DNA of 64,000 nt. It comes from Cytophagales bacterium. GTDB lineage: Bacteria > Bacteroidota > Bacteroidia > Cytophagales > Cyclobacteriaceae. Below the pieces are notes generated by a model. The model had not been told where the DNA came from. It saw nothing but the letters and a program-made list of their open reading frames with translations, and made no database searches. Positions 17,043 through 25,949 of this stretch are shown piece by piece (position 1 is the stretch's first letter; every line of letters starts with the position of its first letter). Position numbers and translations under genes: made by a program. The stretch covers positions 1 to 64,000 of the forward strand of contig JADBYQ010000007.1 of the NCBI GenBank assembly GCA_020402945.1, read 5' to 3'.

Positions 17043-17819
17043 ATGCAAATGAAACCGTTGGCTGTGCCGAAAAAATACTGTCTTGTTTTGTCTCTGTGCG
17101 TTCTTTCTTCGTGTGCATCGTATAAGCAGAACATTATGTTTAGATCAACGGATGATACCAAACCAGAGGTATTCAAACGTGAGGCGTCAAAGGCAGAGAA
17201 AAACTACGTCATTCAGAAAAATGACCTGCTCACTTTAGATGTTTTTACAAACAAAGGAGAACGCATCATCGATCCGAACCCGGAATTGACTTCGGTAAAT
17301 GCTAATCCTAATGCAGGCGAGATCATTGTCATCAATTACTTGGTTGAGCTTAATGGGATTGTCAAATTTCCAGTCATTGGGGAGTTGAATGTGGAAGGAC
17401 TAACACTTCGGCAAGCTGAAGAAGTAACGCAAAAGGAATATGCAAAGTTTTTCAAGGAACCATTTGTGATTATCAATTTTACAAATAAACGAGTCACCGT
17501 ATTGGGAGCTCCTGGAGGATTGGTAATCCCGTTGACAAATCAAAATACACGGCTGATTGAAATACTTGCCTTGGCCAAAGGTGTTAACAATGACGCTAAG
17601 GCAAACAAAATTAAAGTGATTAGAGACGACAAAGTATACAACATTGATTTTAGTACTATCAAGGGCTTTCAAGAGGGCAACATGATAATAGAACCAGGTG
17701 ATGTTGTCTATATCGAGCCTATTCGAAGACCATTTAATGAAGGCTTGAGAGACAATGCTATTCTATTCAGCCTTGCTGTAAGCTTGACAACGCTTGTGGT
17801 TCTTTTACGAAGTTTTTAA
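17043..17819 (+). CDS. Wza-like polysaccharide export lipoprotein
   Basis: The product of about 258 residues has a lipobox LCVLSSC after a basic n-region. ATG at 17043 or 17049 places the signal peptide correctly, while an upstream TTG at 17031 is less likely. The Poly_export (SLBB) region contains YVIQKNDLLTLDVF, LNGIVKFPVIGELNVEGLT and PGDVVYIEPI. A C-terminal membrane helix (..ILFSLAVSLTTLVVLLRSF) is typical of Bacteroidota Wza/OPX proteins. It forms the outer-membrane exit of a Wzx/Wzy-type capsule or exopolysaccharide and is followed by the Wzc-like kinase after 17 bp. Confidence 0.9.
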   Translation: MQMKPLAVPKKYCLVLSLCVLSSCASYKQNIMFRSTDDTKPEVFKREASKAEKNYVIQKNDLLTLDVFTNKGERIIDPNPELTSVNANPNAGEIIVINYLVELNGIVKFPVIGELNVEGLTLRQAEEVTQKEYAKFFKEPFVIINFTNKRVTVLGAPGGLVIPLTNQNTRLIEILALAKGVNNDAKANKIKVIRDDKVYNIDFSTIKGFQEGNMIIEPGDVVYIEPIRRPFNEGLRDNAILFSLAVSLTTLVVLLRSF

Positions 17820-17836
17820 ATGGTGCAACAGAAAAA

Positions 17837-20155
17837 TTGGAAAACAATAAACCTATAAACACCGCACCCATCGAAGGGATAGACCTCGATAAACTCCAGT
17901 CGGTTGTTCGAAAAAACAAGTGGTGGATTTTATTCTTTTTTATAATCTGCAACTCAGCCGCCTATTTGTACATTCGATGGACCAAGGATTTATTTGAGTC
18001 AGAATCCGAGATGAAGTTGGAAATCAAGAAAGACGCTACTGGCCTAGGTTTAAAGAGCATTGTGGAAGACCAAAACTTGAATTTAATCTCTGGCGAAATA
18101 GAACAAATTAAATCCAAAGTTTTTTTTAGCAGGTTAATTGACTCTCTCGATATTGGTACCAGTTACTACAGCATAGGCAATGTGTTGACAGATGAAATGT
18201 ATCAACGCTCTCCATTCTTAGTCCAAGTCGTAGAAGATGACGCAACTCATCTTTTTGACCAAAACGTGTTTATAAACATCATAGACAAAGCAACATTCGA
18301 AATTAAAATTGACCCGGACGGTGAGTTTGTTAGTAGAAAATTTAACGAACCTTTTAGTCTGAATGGTGCAACCATAAATGTTCATCCGAGCCGTTTTTTT
18401 GAACTTAGCGATAACAAATATTTTTTCGTGATTCATAGCAAAGGCACACTAGTAAATTACTTGGCAAAAAACATTTCCGTATCACCACTTAATTTTAACG
18501 CAAACACAATTCGCGTTGCCTTTAAAGACAATAATGCCAAAAAAGCATACGATATCGTCAATAAAATTGACTCACTCTATATCTTCTACAGTAGCGAACA
18601 AAAGAATCTTGCTAACCGACAAAAAATAGGATGGCTAAACAATGAGCTCGAACAGGTCGAGAAGAGAATGCAGAATTTTGAAAATTATTTTGAAAACTTT
18701 ACACTTCAAAATAAAAGTAGCGACTTATCACAAGATCTAAAGCGAACTATCATTGCAATCAATGCGACAGATTCCGCTCGATTTCAACTAACAAAAAAGA
18801 TTGAACAACTTAACGGCATTATTGAACAAATCAATGACAATAAACTTCCATTTTCATTGCAGCAACAACGAGTTTTACCGGAATACATTAACAAGAAACT
18901 TGAAGATTTTAATAAACTGCAACAAGACCGTGATCGGTTGGCTCTGGCCTACAATGAAAATACTTTTGCCTTTCGCCAAAAAGAGAAAGAAGTGTCTTTG
19001 GCCAAAGAAACAATCTTCAAGCAATTGACTGAACTAAAGAGCGATTGGCTTAAGACGTTGTCAGAGCTTCGGCAAAGGAAAGAAAATCTCGAAAAAGGAT
19101 TCGCAACGATGCCTGACAAGAATACGCAGTATTCCAAAAATCAACGGTTTTATAAACTCTATGAAGAGTTCTATCTTTCCATGATGCAGTCAAAAGCTCA
19201 ATTTGAGATTGCACAAGCGGGCAACGTGCCTGATTTTAAGATTCTTTCACCGGCATCTCTTCCAACAGTACCCATTTCACCAAAAAAGTTATTGATTTTG
19301 GGAATTGGACTGGTGGCAAGCTTTGTTATCAATTTCTTTTTCATCGGAATTGCTTACTTGGTAAATAATAAAATTACAAGTGCACAAGAAGTTGAAAAAT
19401 CAATACATGTACCGCTTCTTGGTATTATCCCTAACTCACATCGAAAATCAAATTCATTGTTTCAAGTTGTGGACAATCCTAAATCAATGGTCAGTGAATC
19501 TTTCCGATCATTGAGGACCAACTTAGATTTCTTTACCATAGGAGGTAATAAAAAAGTAATTACAGTCACCTCTACAATTTCGGGCGAAGGGAAATCTTTT
19601 CTGGCTACAAACCTAGGGGCAGTTCTTTCTATGCCCAGGAAAAAAGTTTTGTTGATCGATTTGGACATGAGAAAGCAAAAAAATGAAAGCGCTATGCTTG
19701 CACTCGATCCATCCAAAGGGGTGAGTACAACATTGATTAAGAAAACTGCCTGGGTCGAATGCATTCAGTCGACAGGCCTAGAAAACCTTGACTTCCTTCC
19801 AGCCGGTCCCCATCCACCTAATCCGTCTGAGTTACTTCTCAATGGAGAGTTTACAAGTTTATTAGAAGAGCTAAAGAAAGCGTATGATTTTGTTGTCATC
19901 GATACCCCTCCCGTGGGATTAGTGACAGACGGCATTATGGCAATGAAACGTGCTGACCTGTCTATTTATGTGCTGCGCGCAAACTATTCGAAAAAAGAAT
20001 TTGTCAACACGTTAAATAGAATTTCTAGCATTCATAAACTGACGAATTTAGCTGTTGTATTAAATGCGCTGCCTGCTACAGGAAAAACGTATGGGTATGG
20101 CTATTATGAAGATCGGCCTAAGCGCAAAGGGTGGAGAGATTTAGTAAAAGTATAG
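17837..20155 (+). CDS. Wzc-like polysaccharide co-polymerase and tyrosine kinase
   Basis: The 772-residue protein has a Wzz domain framed by membrane helices (near residues 30-50 and 485-510), a long coiled-coil periplasmic part, and a cytoplasmic BY-kinase domain. That domain has Walker A SGEGKSFLATNLG, Walker A' LLIDLDMRK and VVIDTPPVG. The C-terminus carries the tyrosine cluster KTYGYGYYED that such kinases autophosphorylate. A TTG at 17837 is the only in-frame start that retains the N-terminus. It controls chain length and assembly with the Wza-like protein. The next gene, a CpsB-type phosphatase, overlaps its stop codon. Confidence 0.92.
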   Translation: MENNKPINTAPIEGIDLDKLQSVVRKNKWWILFFFIICNSAAYLYIRWTKDLFESESEMKLEIKKDATGLGLKSIVEDQNLNLISGEIEQIKSKVFFSRLIDSLDIGTSYYSIGNVLTDEMYQRSPFLVQVVEDDATHLFDQNVFINIIDKATFEIKIDPDGEFVSRKFNEPFSLNGATINVHPSRFFELSDNKYFFVIHSKGTLVNYLAKNISVSPLNFNANTIRVAFKDNNAKKAYDIVNKIDSLYIFYSSEQKNLANRQKIGWLNNELEQVEKRMQNFENYFENFTLQNKSSDLSQDLKRTIIAINATDSARFQLTKKIEQLNGIIEQINDNKLPFSLQQQRVLPEYINKKLEDFNKLQQDRDRLALAYNENTFAFRQKEKEVSLAKETIFKQLTELKSDWLKTLSELRQRKENLEKGFATMPDKNTQYSKNQRFYKLYEEFYLSMMQSKAQFEIAQAGNVPDFKILSPASLPTVPISPKKLLILGIGLVASFVINFFFIGIAYLVNNKITSAQEVEKSIHVPLLGIIPNSHRKSNSLFQVVDNPKSMVSESFRSLRTNLDFFTIGGNKKVITVTSTISGEGKSFLATNLGAVLSMPRKKVLLIDLDMRKQKNESAMLALDPSKGVSTTLIKKTAWVECIQSTGLENLDFLPAGPHPPNPSELLLNGEFTSLLEELKKAYDFVVIDTPPVGLVTDGIMAMKRADLSIYVLRANYSKKEFVNTLNRISSIHKLTNLAVVLNALPATGKTYGYGYYEDRPKRKGWRDLVKV

Positions 20156-20877
20156 TGTTCTCGCTTTTCAACAAACAAAAAGTAGTTCCCAAACTCCCAC
20201 TCTCGGTGGATGTACACTCTCATCTCCTTTCGGGTTTAGACGATGGCGTGAAGAGTTTGGCTGAAGCCGAAGACGTAATTATTGATCTTCTTGAAATGGG
20301 GTTTAAAAAACTAATCACCACCCCGCATATTATGAGCGATACCTATCGCAACGAACCACAAGGAATTCAAAAAGAATTAGATGAGCTAAAGTCGCATTTG
20401 ACGAAAAAAGGCATCAACATGGAAATGCAAGCAGCAGCCGAATACTACTTAGACGAATTTCTTTATACTAGAATAATAAACAAAGAATCGCTGCTTACTT
20501 TTGGAGACAAGTACCTACTCTTTGAAACCAACTTCATAAGCGAACCGTTGCAAATGAAAGAATTCATTTTTCAAGCTTCATCACAAGGATACCGTTTGGT
20601 TCTTGCCCATCCTGAAAGATATGGCTACATGACCATGGAGAAAGCCGAAGACTTCAGAAATAGAGGCGTATTATTTCAACTAAACTCTCTTTCAATCGGT
20701 GGTGCGTATTCAAAGTCGGTTCAGAAGATGGCAATTCAATTAATTGACAAAGGATGGGTGGATTTTTTAGGAAGTGATTGCCACAACCGTATACAATCTA
20801 AAATGCTACAGTCTTTGCAGGAGAGTAGACACTATCAAAAAGCATGTTCTTTGCCATTATTGAACAACACCCTTTAG
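20155..20877 (+). CDS. CpsB/YwqE-type tyrosine phosphatase (PHP domain)
   Basis: This is a metal-dependent PHP-fold phosphatase of about 240 residues. Metal-ligand motifs are VDVHSHLLSGLDDGVKS near the N-terminus, LITTPHIMSDTYRN, ..AAAEYYLDE.., LAHPERY and FLGSDCHNR. GTG at 20155 overlaps the TAG stop of the kinase gene by one base and is preferred over a GTG at 20131 inside the kinase gene. It dephosphorylates the BY-kinase tyrosine cluster, so the two adjacent genes form the phosphorylation cycle that controls polysaccharide assembly. Confidence 0.9.
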   Translation: MFSLFNKQKVVPKLPLSVDVHSHLLSGLDDGVKSLAEAEDVIIDLLEMGFKKLITTPHIMSDTYRNEPQGIQKELDELKSHLTKKGINMEMQAAAEYYLDEFLYTRIINKESLLTFGDKYLLFETNFISEPLQMKEFIFQASSQGYRLVLAHPERYGYMTMEKAEDFRNRGVLFQLNSLSIGGAYSKSVQKMAIQLIDKGWVDFLGSDCHNRIQSKMLQSLQESRHYQKACSLPLLNNTL

Positions 20878-20881
20878 GATT

Positions 20882-21868
20882 ATGATCGTTATAACTGGTG
20901 GTAATGGTTTGGTAGGCGCTGCTATTGCACAGCGTCTACTATCAGAAGACATTGCTGTGTGCGGTTTAAAAAGAGACTCCAGCGATTTGCGTTTGACGAA
21001 CCCTTCTGTCCAACAAATTCAATGGAAAACGGGCGACATCCTTGACATAAGTGCTTTGACCGAATGCTTTAAAAATGCTTCAGTTGTCATCCATACCGCG
21101 GCCAAGGTTTCGTTCGATCCAAAAGAAAAACAAGAGTTGTTTCAAGTAAATGTGGAGGGCACAAAAAATGTGGTCAACGCATGTCTTGCCAGTGGCGTAA
21201 AGAAGTTGATTCATATTAGCTCCGTGGCTGCTCTTGGTCGCCAGAAAAGAATCAAAACTATTGATGAAACCACCAAATGGGAAGACAATGCGCTAAACTC
21301 TTCGTATGCTGAATCAAAGTATTTGGCAGAATTAGAGATTTATCGGGGGATCGAAGAGGGCCTTCCTGCCACGATTGTAAGTCCATCCCTTGTACTTGGC
21401 ACGGGCGATTGGGGGAAAAGTAGTTCAAAACTCTTTCACTATGTTTGGAGCGAAAAAAAATTCTATAGCGCTGGCAATTGCAATTATGTGGATGTACGGG
21501 ATGTAGCTGAGATCGTATTTAGGTTGCTGAATGAAAATTTCCTGACCCAACGATTTATTGCCAGTGCAGGAGCGATTCCTTACAAAGATTTGTTTGAGAA
21601 GATAGCTTTTAAGTTTAACAAAAAAGCTCCATCTATAAAGATCAACCCCTTTTTTTTAAACGCAATTGCGACTCTTGAAGAAATAAAGAGTCGGCTTTTG
21701 AATACACACCCTTTGGTAACGCGAGAATCAGTTAAGTCCGCAAGCGAAAAATTTATTTTTTTAAACCAAAAATCAATCAACGACCTGGGCGTCAACTACC
21801 GGCCACTAAACGAAACAGTTGATTTCTGTTGCGAGTACTATTTAAGTACGTATAGCATAAACAAATAA
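20882..21868 (+). CDS. NAD-dependent epimerase/dehydratase (extended SDR)
   Basis: The 328-residue Rossmann enzyme has GGNGLVGAAIAQRL at the N-terminus, VVIHTAAKVSF, the catalytic Ser (HISSVAALG) and the YAESK catalytic pair. The pattern resembles dihydroflavonol-reductase/nucleoside-sugar epimerase SDRs. It begins 5 bp after the phosphatase gene, so it probably belongs to the exopolysaccharide operon, but a separate role on other carbonyl substrates is possible. Substrate is not known. Confidence 0.82.
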   Translation: MIVITGGNGLVGAAIAQRLLSEDIAVCGLKRDSSDLRLTNPSVQQIQWKTGDILDISALTECFKNASVVIHTAAKVSFDPKEKQELFQVNVEGTKNVVNACLASGVKKLIHISSVAALGRQKRIKTIDETTKWEDNALNSSYAESKYLAELEIYRGIEEGLPATIVSPSLVLGTGDWGKSSSKLFHYVWSEKKFYSAGNCNYVDVRDVAEIVFRLLNENFLTQRFIASAGAIPYKDLFEKIAFKFNKKAPSIKINPFFLNAIATLEEIKSRLLNTHPLVTRESVKSASEKFIFLNQKSINDLGVNYRPLNETVDFCCEYYLSTYSINK

Positions 21869-21975
21869 CAAACACAACTTGCTGATTACTTTTAATTGCA
21901 AGAACTTTGCCCGAACAAGAGGGTAAAATTGTTACTACTTAAAATTTTCCTTACTTTGGGAAAACCTTTCGACCA

Positions 21976-23385
21976 ATGAGCCACGAATTCAGAAAAAGGG
22001 AAGAAGAAGAGGAGTTGATCAAGCGATACGAAGAAAATCTACGGGCAAATTCAATTGGATATTTTGATATCGATGCCTATGAAGTAATCGTTGATCATTA
22101 TATGGAAAAGCTAAAGTTTAAAAAAGCTTTGGCTGCCGTTAATCAGGCCACGGAGCAGTTTCCTTTTTCGACCGGTCTTATCGCTATCAAAGCACAAATC
22201 CTTTCCAATTTAGAGCAGTACGAAGAAGCGCTGGAACTGCTTGAGATGGCGCGCAATTTACATCCGATGGATATCGAGGTTTATCTCTCGATTGGCTCCA
22301 TTCTATCACTTCAGGGAAAACACAAAGAGGCGATCTCATTGTACGAAGAAATTCTTTCTTTTGCTGATGACGAAAAAGATGACATCTACTATAACATCGG
22401 ATTAGCCTATCAAAGTCTGGAGGAGTATGATAAGGCAATTGACGCTTACAAAAAGTCAATCGAAGAAAATATTAATCATGAGGGTTCGCTGTATGAATTA
22501 GCCTTCTGTCTGGACATAGCTGGGCAATTGGAAGGGAGCCTATCCTACTACAGAAAATTTATAGATGAAGATCCGTACTCAGCTGCTGCTTGGTATAACT
22601 TGGGAATTGTTTGCAATAAACTAGAAAAATTTGACGAAGCGATCGAAGCGTATGGTTATGCACTAGCCATCGATGACACGTTTGCTTCTGCTCACTTCAA
22701 TATGGGCAACTCGTTGATGAACCTTGAGAAGTACAAAGAGGCATTGGAGGAATTTAATAAAACAGTTGAGATTGAGGGCCCTAGCCCAGAGGTTTATTGT
22801 TGCATCGGTGCCGCCTACGAAAATATGGGGCATTTTGATTTAGGATTAAAATATTTTCAGAAATCGGCAAAACTAGATTCGCTCTACGATGAAGCTTGGT
22901 TTGGTGCTGGCAGTTGTTTAGAAAAACAAGAAAAATGGTATCAAGCACTCCATTTTTTCAACAAGGCCATAAAGATCAATCACCTCAATTCTGAATACTG
23001 GAAAGCAGCAGCACACGCTGAATTTAAAATAGGTAACACTATTTCAAGTATAAGTGCTTATGAGGAGGCTGCCAATCTTGCACCGGAAGACAAAGAGATA
23101 TGGTTGAATTGGTCTTTCATATATTACGAACAAGGCGAACCCGATAAGGCCATTGATGTTTTATCGCAAGGGATGGTAGACGCGCCCAAAGAACCCGATT
23201 TTCTGTATCGGATGGCCATTTACTTGGTTGAGTCGGGTCAATTTAAAGAAGCCTTTACTTATTTGGAAAATGCATTAATTTTGGACTTTGAAGGGCATAC
23301 GATTCTATTCGAGTTTTTTCCGAAATTAGAAACTCAAAAAGCCCTCTATAAAATCATCGATCAGTTTAGAAAAGAAAATTCCTAA
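21976..23385 (+). CDS. Tetratricopeptide repeat protein
   Basis: The 469-residue protein has no signal peptide and consists almost entirely of TPR units, for example YEEALELLEMARNLHPMDIE, YDKAIDAYKKSIEENINHEG and FDEAIEAYGYALAIDDTFAS. It is a cytoplasmic protein-interaction scaffold; no enzyme domain is seen. The stop overlaps the start of the comA-like gene by one base (TAATG), so the two are translationally coupled. A TTACTTTG sequence near 21950 could be its -7 element. Confidence 0.85.
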   Translation: MSHEFRKREEEEELIKRYEENLRANSIGYFDIDAYEVIVDHYMEKLKFKKALAAVNQATEQFPFSTGLIAIKAQILSNLEQYEEALELLEMARNLHPMDIEVYLSIGSILSLQGKHKEAISLYEEILSFADDEKDDIYYNIGLAYQSLEEYDKAIDAYKKSIEENINHEGSLYELAFCLDIAGQLEGSLSYYRKFIDEDPYSAAAWYNLGIVCNKLEKFDEAIEAYGYALAIDDTFASAHFNMGNSLMNLEKYKEALEEFNKTVEIEGPSPEVYCCIGAAYENMGHFDLGLKYFQKSAKLDSLYDEAWFGAGSCLEKQEKWYQALHFFNKAIKINHLNSEYWKAAAHAEFKIGNTISSISAYEEAANLAPEDKEIWLNWSFIYYEQGEPDKAIDVLSQGMVDAPKEPDFLYRMAIYLVESGQFKEAFTYLENALILDFEGHTILFEFFPKLETQKALYKIIDQFRKENS

Positions 23386-24188
23386 TGAACTACCACCTGA
23401 ACAATTTACCTGAGCGAACAAAAAAGCCCAGGCAAAAAGGTTTCACCATGGCCATGGACAAAGGACTGAGCGTACGCGAAGCCGAAGACTTCATGAGCAT
23501 TGCTGCCGACCACGTTGACATTGTCAAGTTGGGTTGGGCAACATCTTACGTTACACCCAATTTGAAAGACAAGTTAAAGGTCTATCGAGATGCTGGGATT
23601 CCTTGCTATTTTGGTGGTACTTTGTTTGAGGCCTTTATCATCCGCGACCAATTCGAAGATTATCGAAAAGTGCTTGATAAATTCGACATGACATTTGCAG
23701 AAGTTTCAGATGGGTCTATCGACCTGGACCACGATAAGAAACTCGACTATATAGCGAAACTTTCGAAACAAGTAACTGTTCTATCAGAAGTGGGGTCCAA
23801 GGACGCAGACAAAATTATTCCTCCTTATCAATGGATTGATTTGATGCAAAAAGAATTGGATGCAGGTGCCTGGAAAGTAATTGGCGAAGCACGCGAAGGT
23901 GGGAACGTAGGTTTGTTTAGGTCAAGCGGAGAAGTAAGATCTGGATTAGTGCAAGAAATTCTTACAAAAATTCCGTTTGAAAAAATCATTTGGGAAGCGC
24001 CACAAAAAGCCCAGCAGGTGTGGTTCATCAAATTATTGGGGGCCAACGTAAATCTGGGAAACATCGCACCCAATGAAATCATTCCGCTAGAAACGATTCG
24101 TCTGGGTCTCAGAGGAGATACTTTTTTACATTTCCTGGGTCTTGAAAGAAAAAAGGATAACTCAACGCCTGCATTCGAGGCTGACTAG
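23385..24188 (+). CDS. comA: Phosphosulfolactate synthase
   Basis: The 267-residue TIM-barrel protein matches the ComA family: KGFTMAMDKGLSV, DIVKLGWATSYV, PCYFGGTLFEAFI, FAEVSDGSIDL, LSEVGSKDADKI and VIGEAREGGNVGLF. ComA adds sulfite to phosphoenolpyruvate to make (2R)-phospho-3-sulfolactate, the first step of coenzyme M synthesis in methanogens. In bacteria the product may feed sulfolactate or cysteate, for example towards sulfonolipids known in some Bacteroidota. No later pathway gene is adjacent. It is coupled to the TPR gene and followed by a DUF368 gene after 3 bp. Confidence 0.88.
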   Translation: MNYHLNNLPERTKKPRQKGFTMAMDKGLSVREAEDFMSIAADHVDIVKLGWATSYVTPNLKDKLKVYRDAGIPCYFGGTLFEAFIIRDQFEDYRKVLDKFDMTFAEVSDGSIDLDHDKKLDYIAKLSKQVTVLSEVGSKDADKIIPPYQWIDLMQKELDAGAWKVIGEAREGGNVGLFRSSGEVRSGLVQEILTKIPFEKIIWEAPQKAQQVWFIKLLGANVNLGNIAPNEIIPLETIRLGLRGDTFLHFLGLERKKDNSTPAFEAD

Positions 24189-24191
24189 TAC

Positions 24192-25130
24192 GTGAGAAGA
24201 CCTAAAGATTATATTTTACTCTATTTAAAAGGCATCGGCATGGGAGGTGCAGATGTAATCCCTGGTGTCTCCGGTGGAACCGTTGCTTTTATTTCCGGCA
24301 TCTACGAGGAGCTAATCAACTCTATCCAATCCATTGACGTCAACGCCTTCCGCCTTTTGTTGCAATTTAAAATCGCTGATTTTTGGAAGAAGATAAACGC
24401 CAACTTTTTGATCACTGTATTAGCTGGTATTGTTACCAGTTTACTATCGTTGTCAAAGTTAATGACGTACCTTCTTGAACATCACCCGATTCAAATTTGG
24501 TCCTTCTTTTTTGGATTGATCTTGGTTTCTTCACCTATGATCATGCGCGATATTAAGGTCTGGAGCATATCTAGTATCGTTTCATTTTTAGCGGGCATTG
24601 TCATCGCTTATCTTATTACGGTTCTTTCGCCTACCGAAACACCCACGAATTTGCCTTTTATATTTTTCTGCGGAGCTTTGGCTATTTGTGCGATGATTCT
24701 TCCCGGTATATCAGGCGCCTTTATCCTTTTGTTGATCGGTAAATATGAATACATGATCAATGCGTTGATAACGTTCAATATTCCGGTCATTTTTGTGTTT
24801 GTTTTTGGCTGTTTTTTAGGACTATTAGGCTTTTCCAGAATATTAGGCTGGGTGTTTACTCATTATCGTTTCCCTGCATTAGCTTTACTATCTGGTTTTA
24901 TGATAGGTTCTCTCAATAAAGTTTGGCCCTGGAAGGAAATTATTGCCTACCGTATGGATCATGCCGGCAACCAGGTGCCCGCATTCGATCAGAGTATTTG
25001 GCCAGGACAATACTTGGCCAAGACGGGTAATGATCCTTTGCTATTCCAAGCGATTCTATTCGCAGCTTTGGGTATTTTTTTAGTGGTGGCTTTAGAAAAA
25101 ATTGCTGCCCTTCTTAAAACAAAAAATTAA
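24192..25130 (+). CDS. DUF368 polytopic membrane protein
   Basis: The 312-residue protein has about eight membrane helices and the family signature GIGMGGADVIPGVSGGTVAFISGIYEELI at its N-terminus, with a second related loop, ALAICAMILPGISGAFILLLIGKYEYM. The internal duplication suggests a transporter-like fold. Proteins of this family have been linked to undecaprenyl phosphate translocation, but that is family knowledge, not visible here. The start is GTG, 3 bp after comA. The end overlaps a possible upstream extension of aroE. Confidence 0.88.
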   Translation: MRRPKDYILLYLKGIGMGGADVIPGVSGGTVAFISGIYEELINSIQSIDVNAFRLLLQFKIADFWKKINANFLITVLAGIVTSLLSLSKLMTYLLEHHPIQIWSFFFGLILVSSPMIMRDIKVWSISSIVSFLAGIVIAYLITVLSPTETPTNLPFIFFCGALAICAMILPGISGAFILLLIGKYEYMINALITFNIPVIFVFVFGCFLGLLGFSRILGWVFTHYRFPALALLSGFMIGSLNKVWPWKEIIAYRMDHAGNQVPAFDQSIWPGQYLAKTGNDPLLFQAILFAALGIFLVVALEKIAALLKTKN

Positions 25131-25134
25131 AACT

Positions 25135-25878
25135 ATGGAAAAGAAATTTGGCTTAATCGGCTCGACTGTCTCTCATTCATTCTCAAAATCTTTTTTTGAT
25201 GAAAAGTTTTTTAGAGAAGGGCTGCGCGACTATCACTATGACCTTTATCCTTTGGGTAATGTAGAAGAACTTAAGAAATTATTAGAAGACAATCCTGAAT
25301 TGTATGGCCTAAACGTAACCGTTCCGTACAAAGAAAAGGTGATCAAGCTCTTGAGCGATATCGATTCAGAAGCAAAAAAAATCGGAGCTGTCAATGTCAT
25401 TAAAATACAAAACGGAAAACTGAAAGGATTCAATACGGACAGTGATGCGTTTTATGAGACCCTCGAAAAGTGGTTTCCGAAAATTGAAAATGCCTCTGCT
25501 TTACTACTTGGATCAGGCGGTTCTTCCAAAGCCGTACAACAAGCGTTGCGAAAACTAAAGATTCCTTTTAAAGTCGTATCTCGCGAAGAAGGAAAAGCAG
25601 ATTTGACATACGAGGCATTAGAAAAAAATGGAAACCTGATTACAGATGCTACGCTGATCATCAACAGCACTCCGTTGGGCATGTCTCCCGAAACAAATGC
25701 AATGCCCTCGATCAATTATGAACTCTTGACATCACAGCACTTTGTTTACGATTTGATTTACAATCCTGCACGCACGATGTTCTTGCAGAAAGCAGAAATG
25801 CGCGGAGCGACCATCAAAAACGGCTTGGAAATGTTGCACATCCAGGCTGAGAAGGCATGGGCCATTTGGAACAATTAG
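25135..25878 (+). CDS. aroE: Shikimate dehydrogenase
   Basis: The enzyme of about 247 residues reduces 3-dehydroshikimate to shikimate with NADPH in aromatic amino-acid synthesis. It has the substrate site GLIGSTVSHSFSKSFF, the catalytic Lys loop LNVTVPYKEKVI, Asn-Thr-Asp (FNTDSDAF) and the nucleotide loop LLLGSGGSSKAV. The end NGLEMLHIQAEKAWAIW is typical. ATG at 25135 gives the normal N-terminus; an in-frame ATG at 25102 lies inside the DUF368 gene. It ends a TPR-comA-DUF368-aroE operon. Confidence 0.95.
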   Translation: MEKKFGLIGSTVSHSFSKSFFDEKFFREGLRDYHYDLYPLGNVEELKKLLEDNPELYGLNVTVPYKEKVIKLLSDIDSEAKKIGAVNVIKIQNGKLKGFNTDSDAFYETLEKWFPKIENASALLLGSGGSSKAVQQALRKLKIPFKVVSREEGKADLTYEALEKNGNLITDATLIINSTPLGMSPETNAMPSINYELLTSQHFVYDLIYNPARTMFLQKAEMRGATIKNGLEMLHIQAEKAWAIWNN

Positions 25879-25949
25879 TTCCTTGTTCTTGCCATTAGTG
25901 GTATTGTAAAATGCCGCTTCAATTTTAGTTTCAACACAGACAATTCCTT

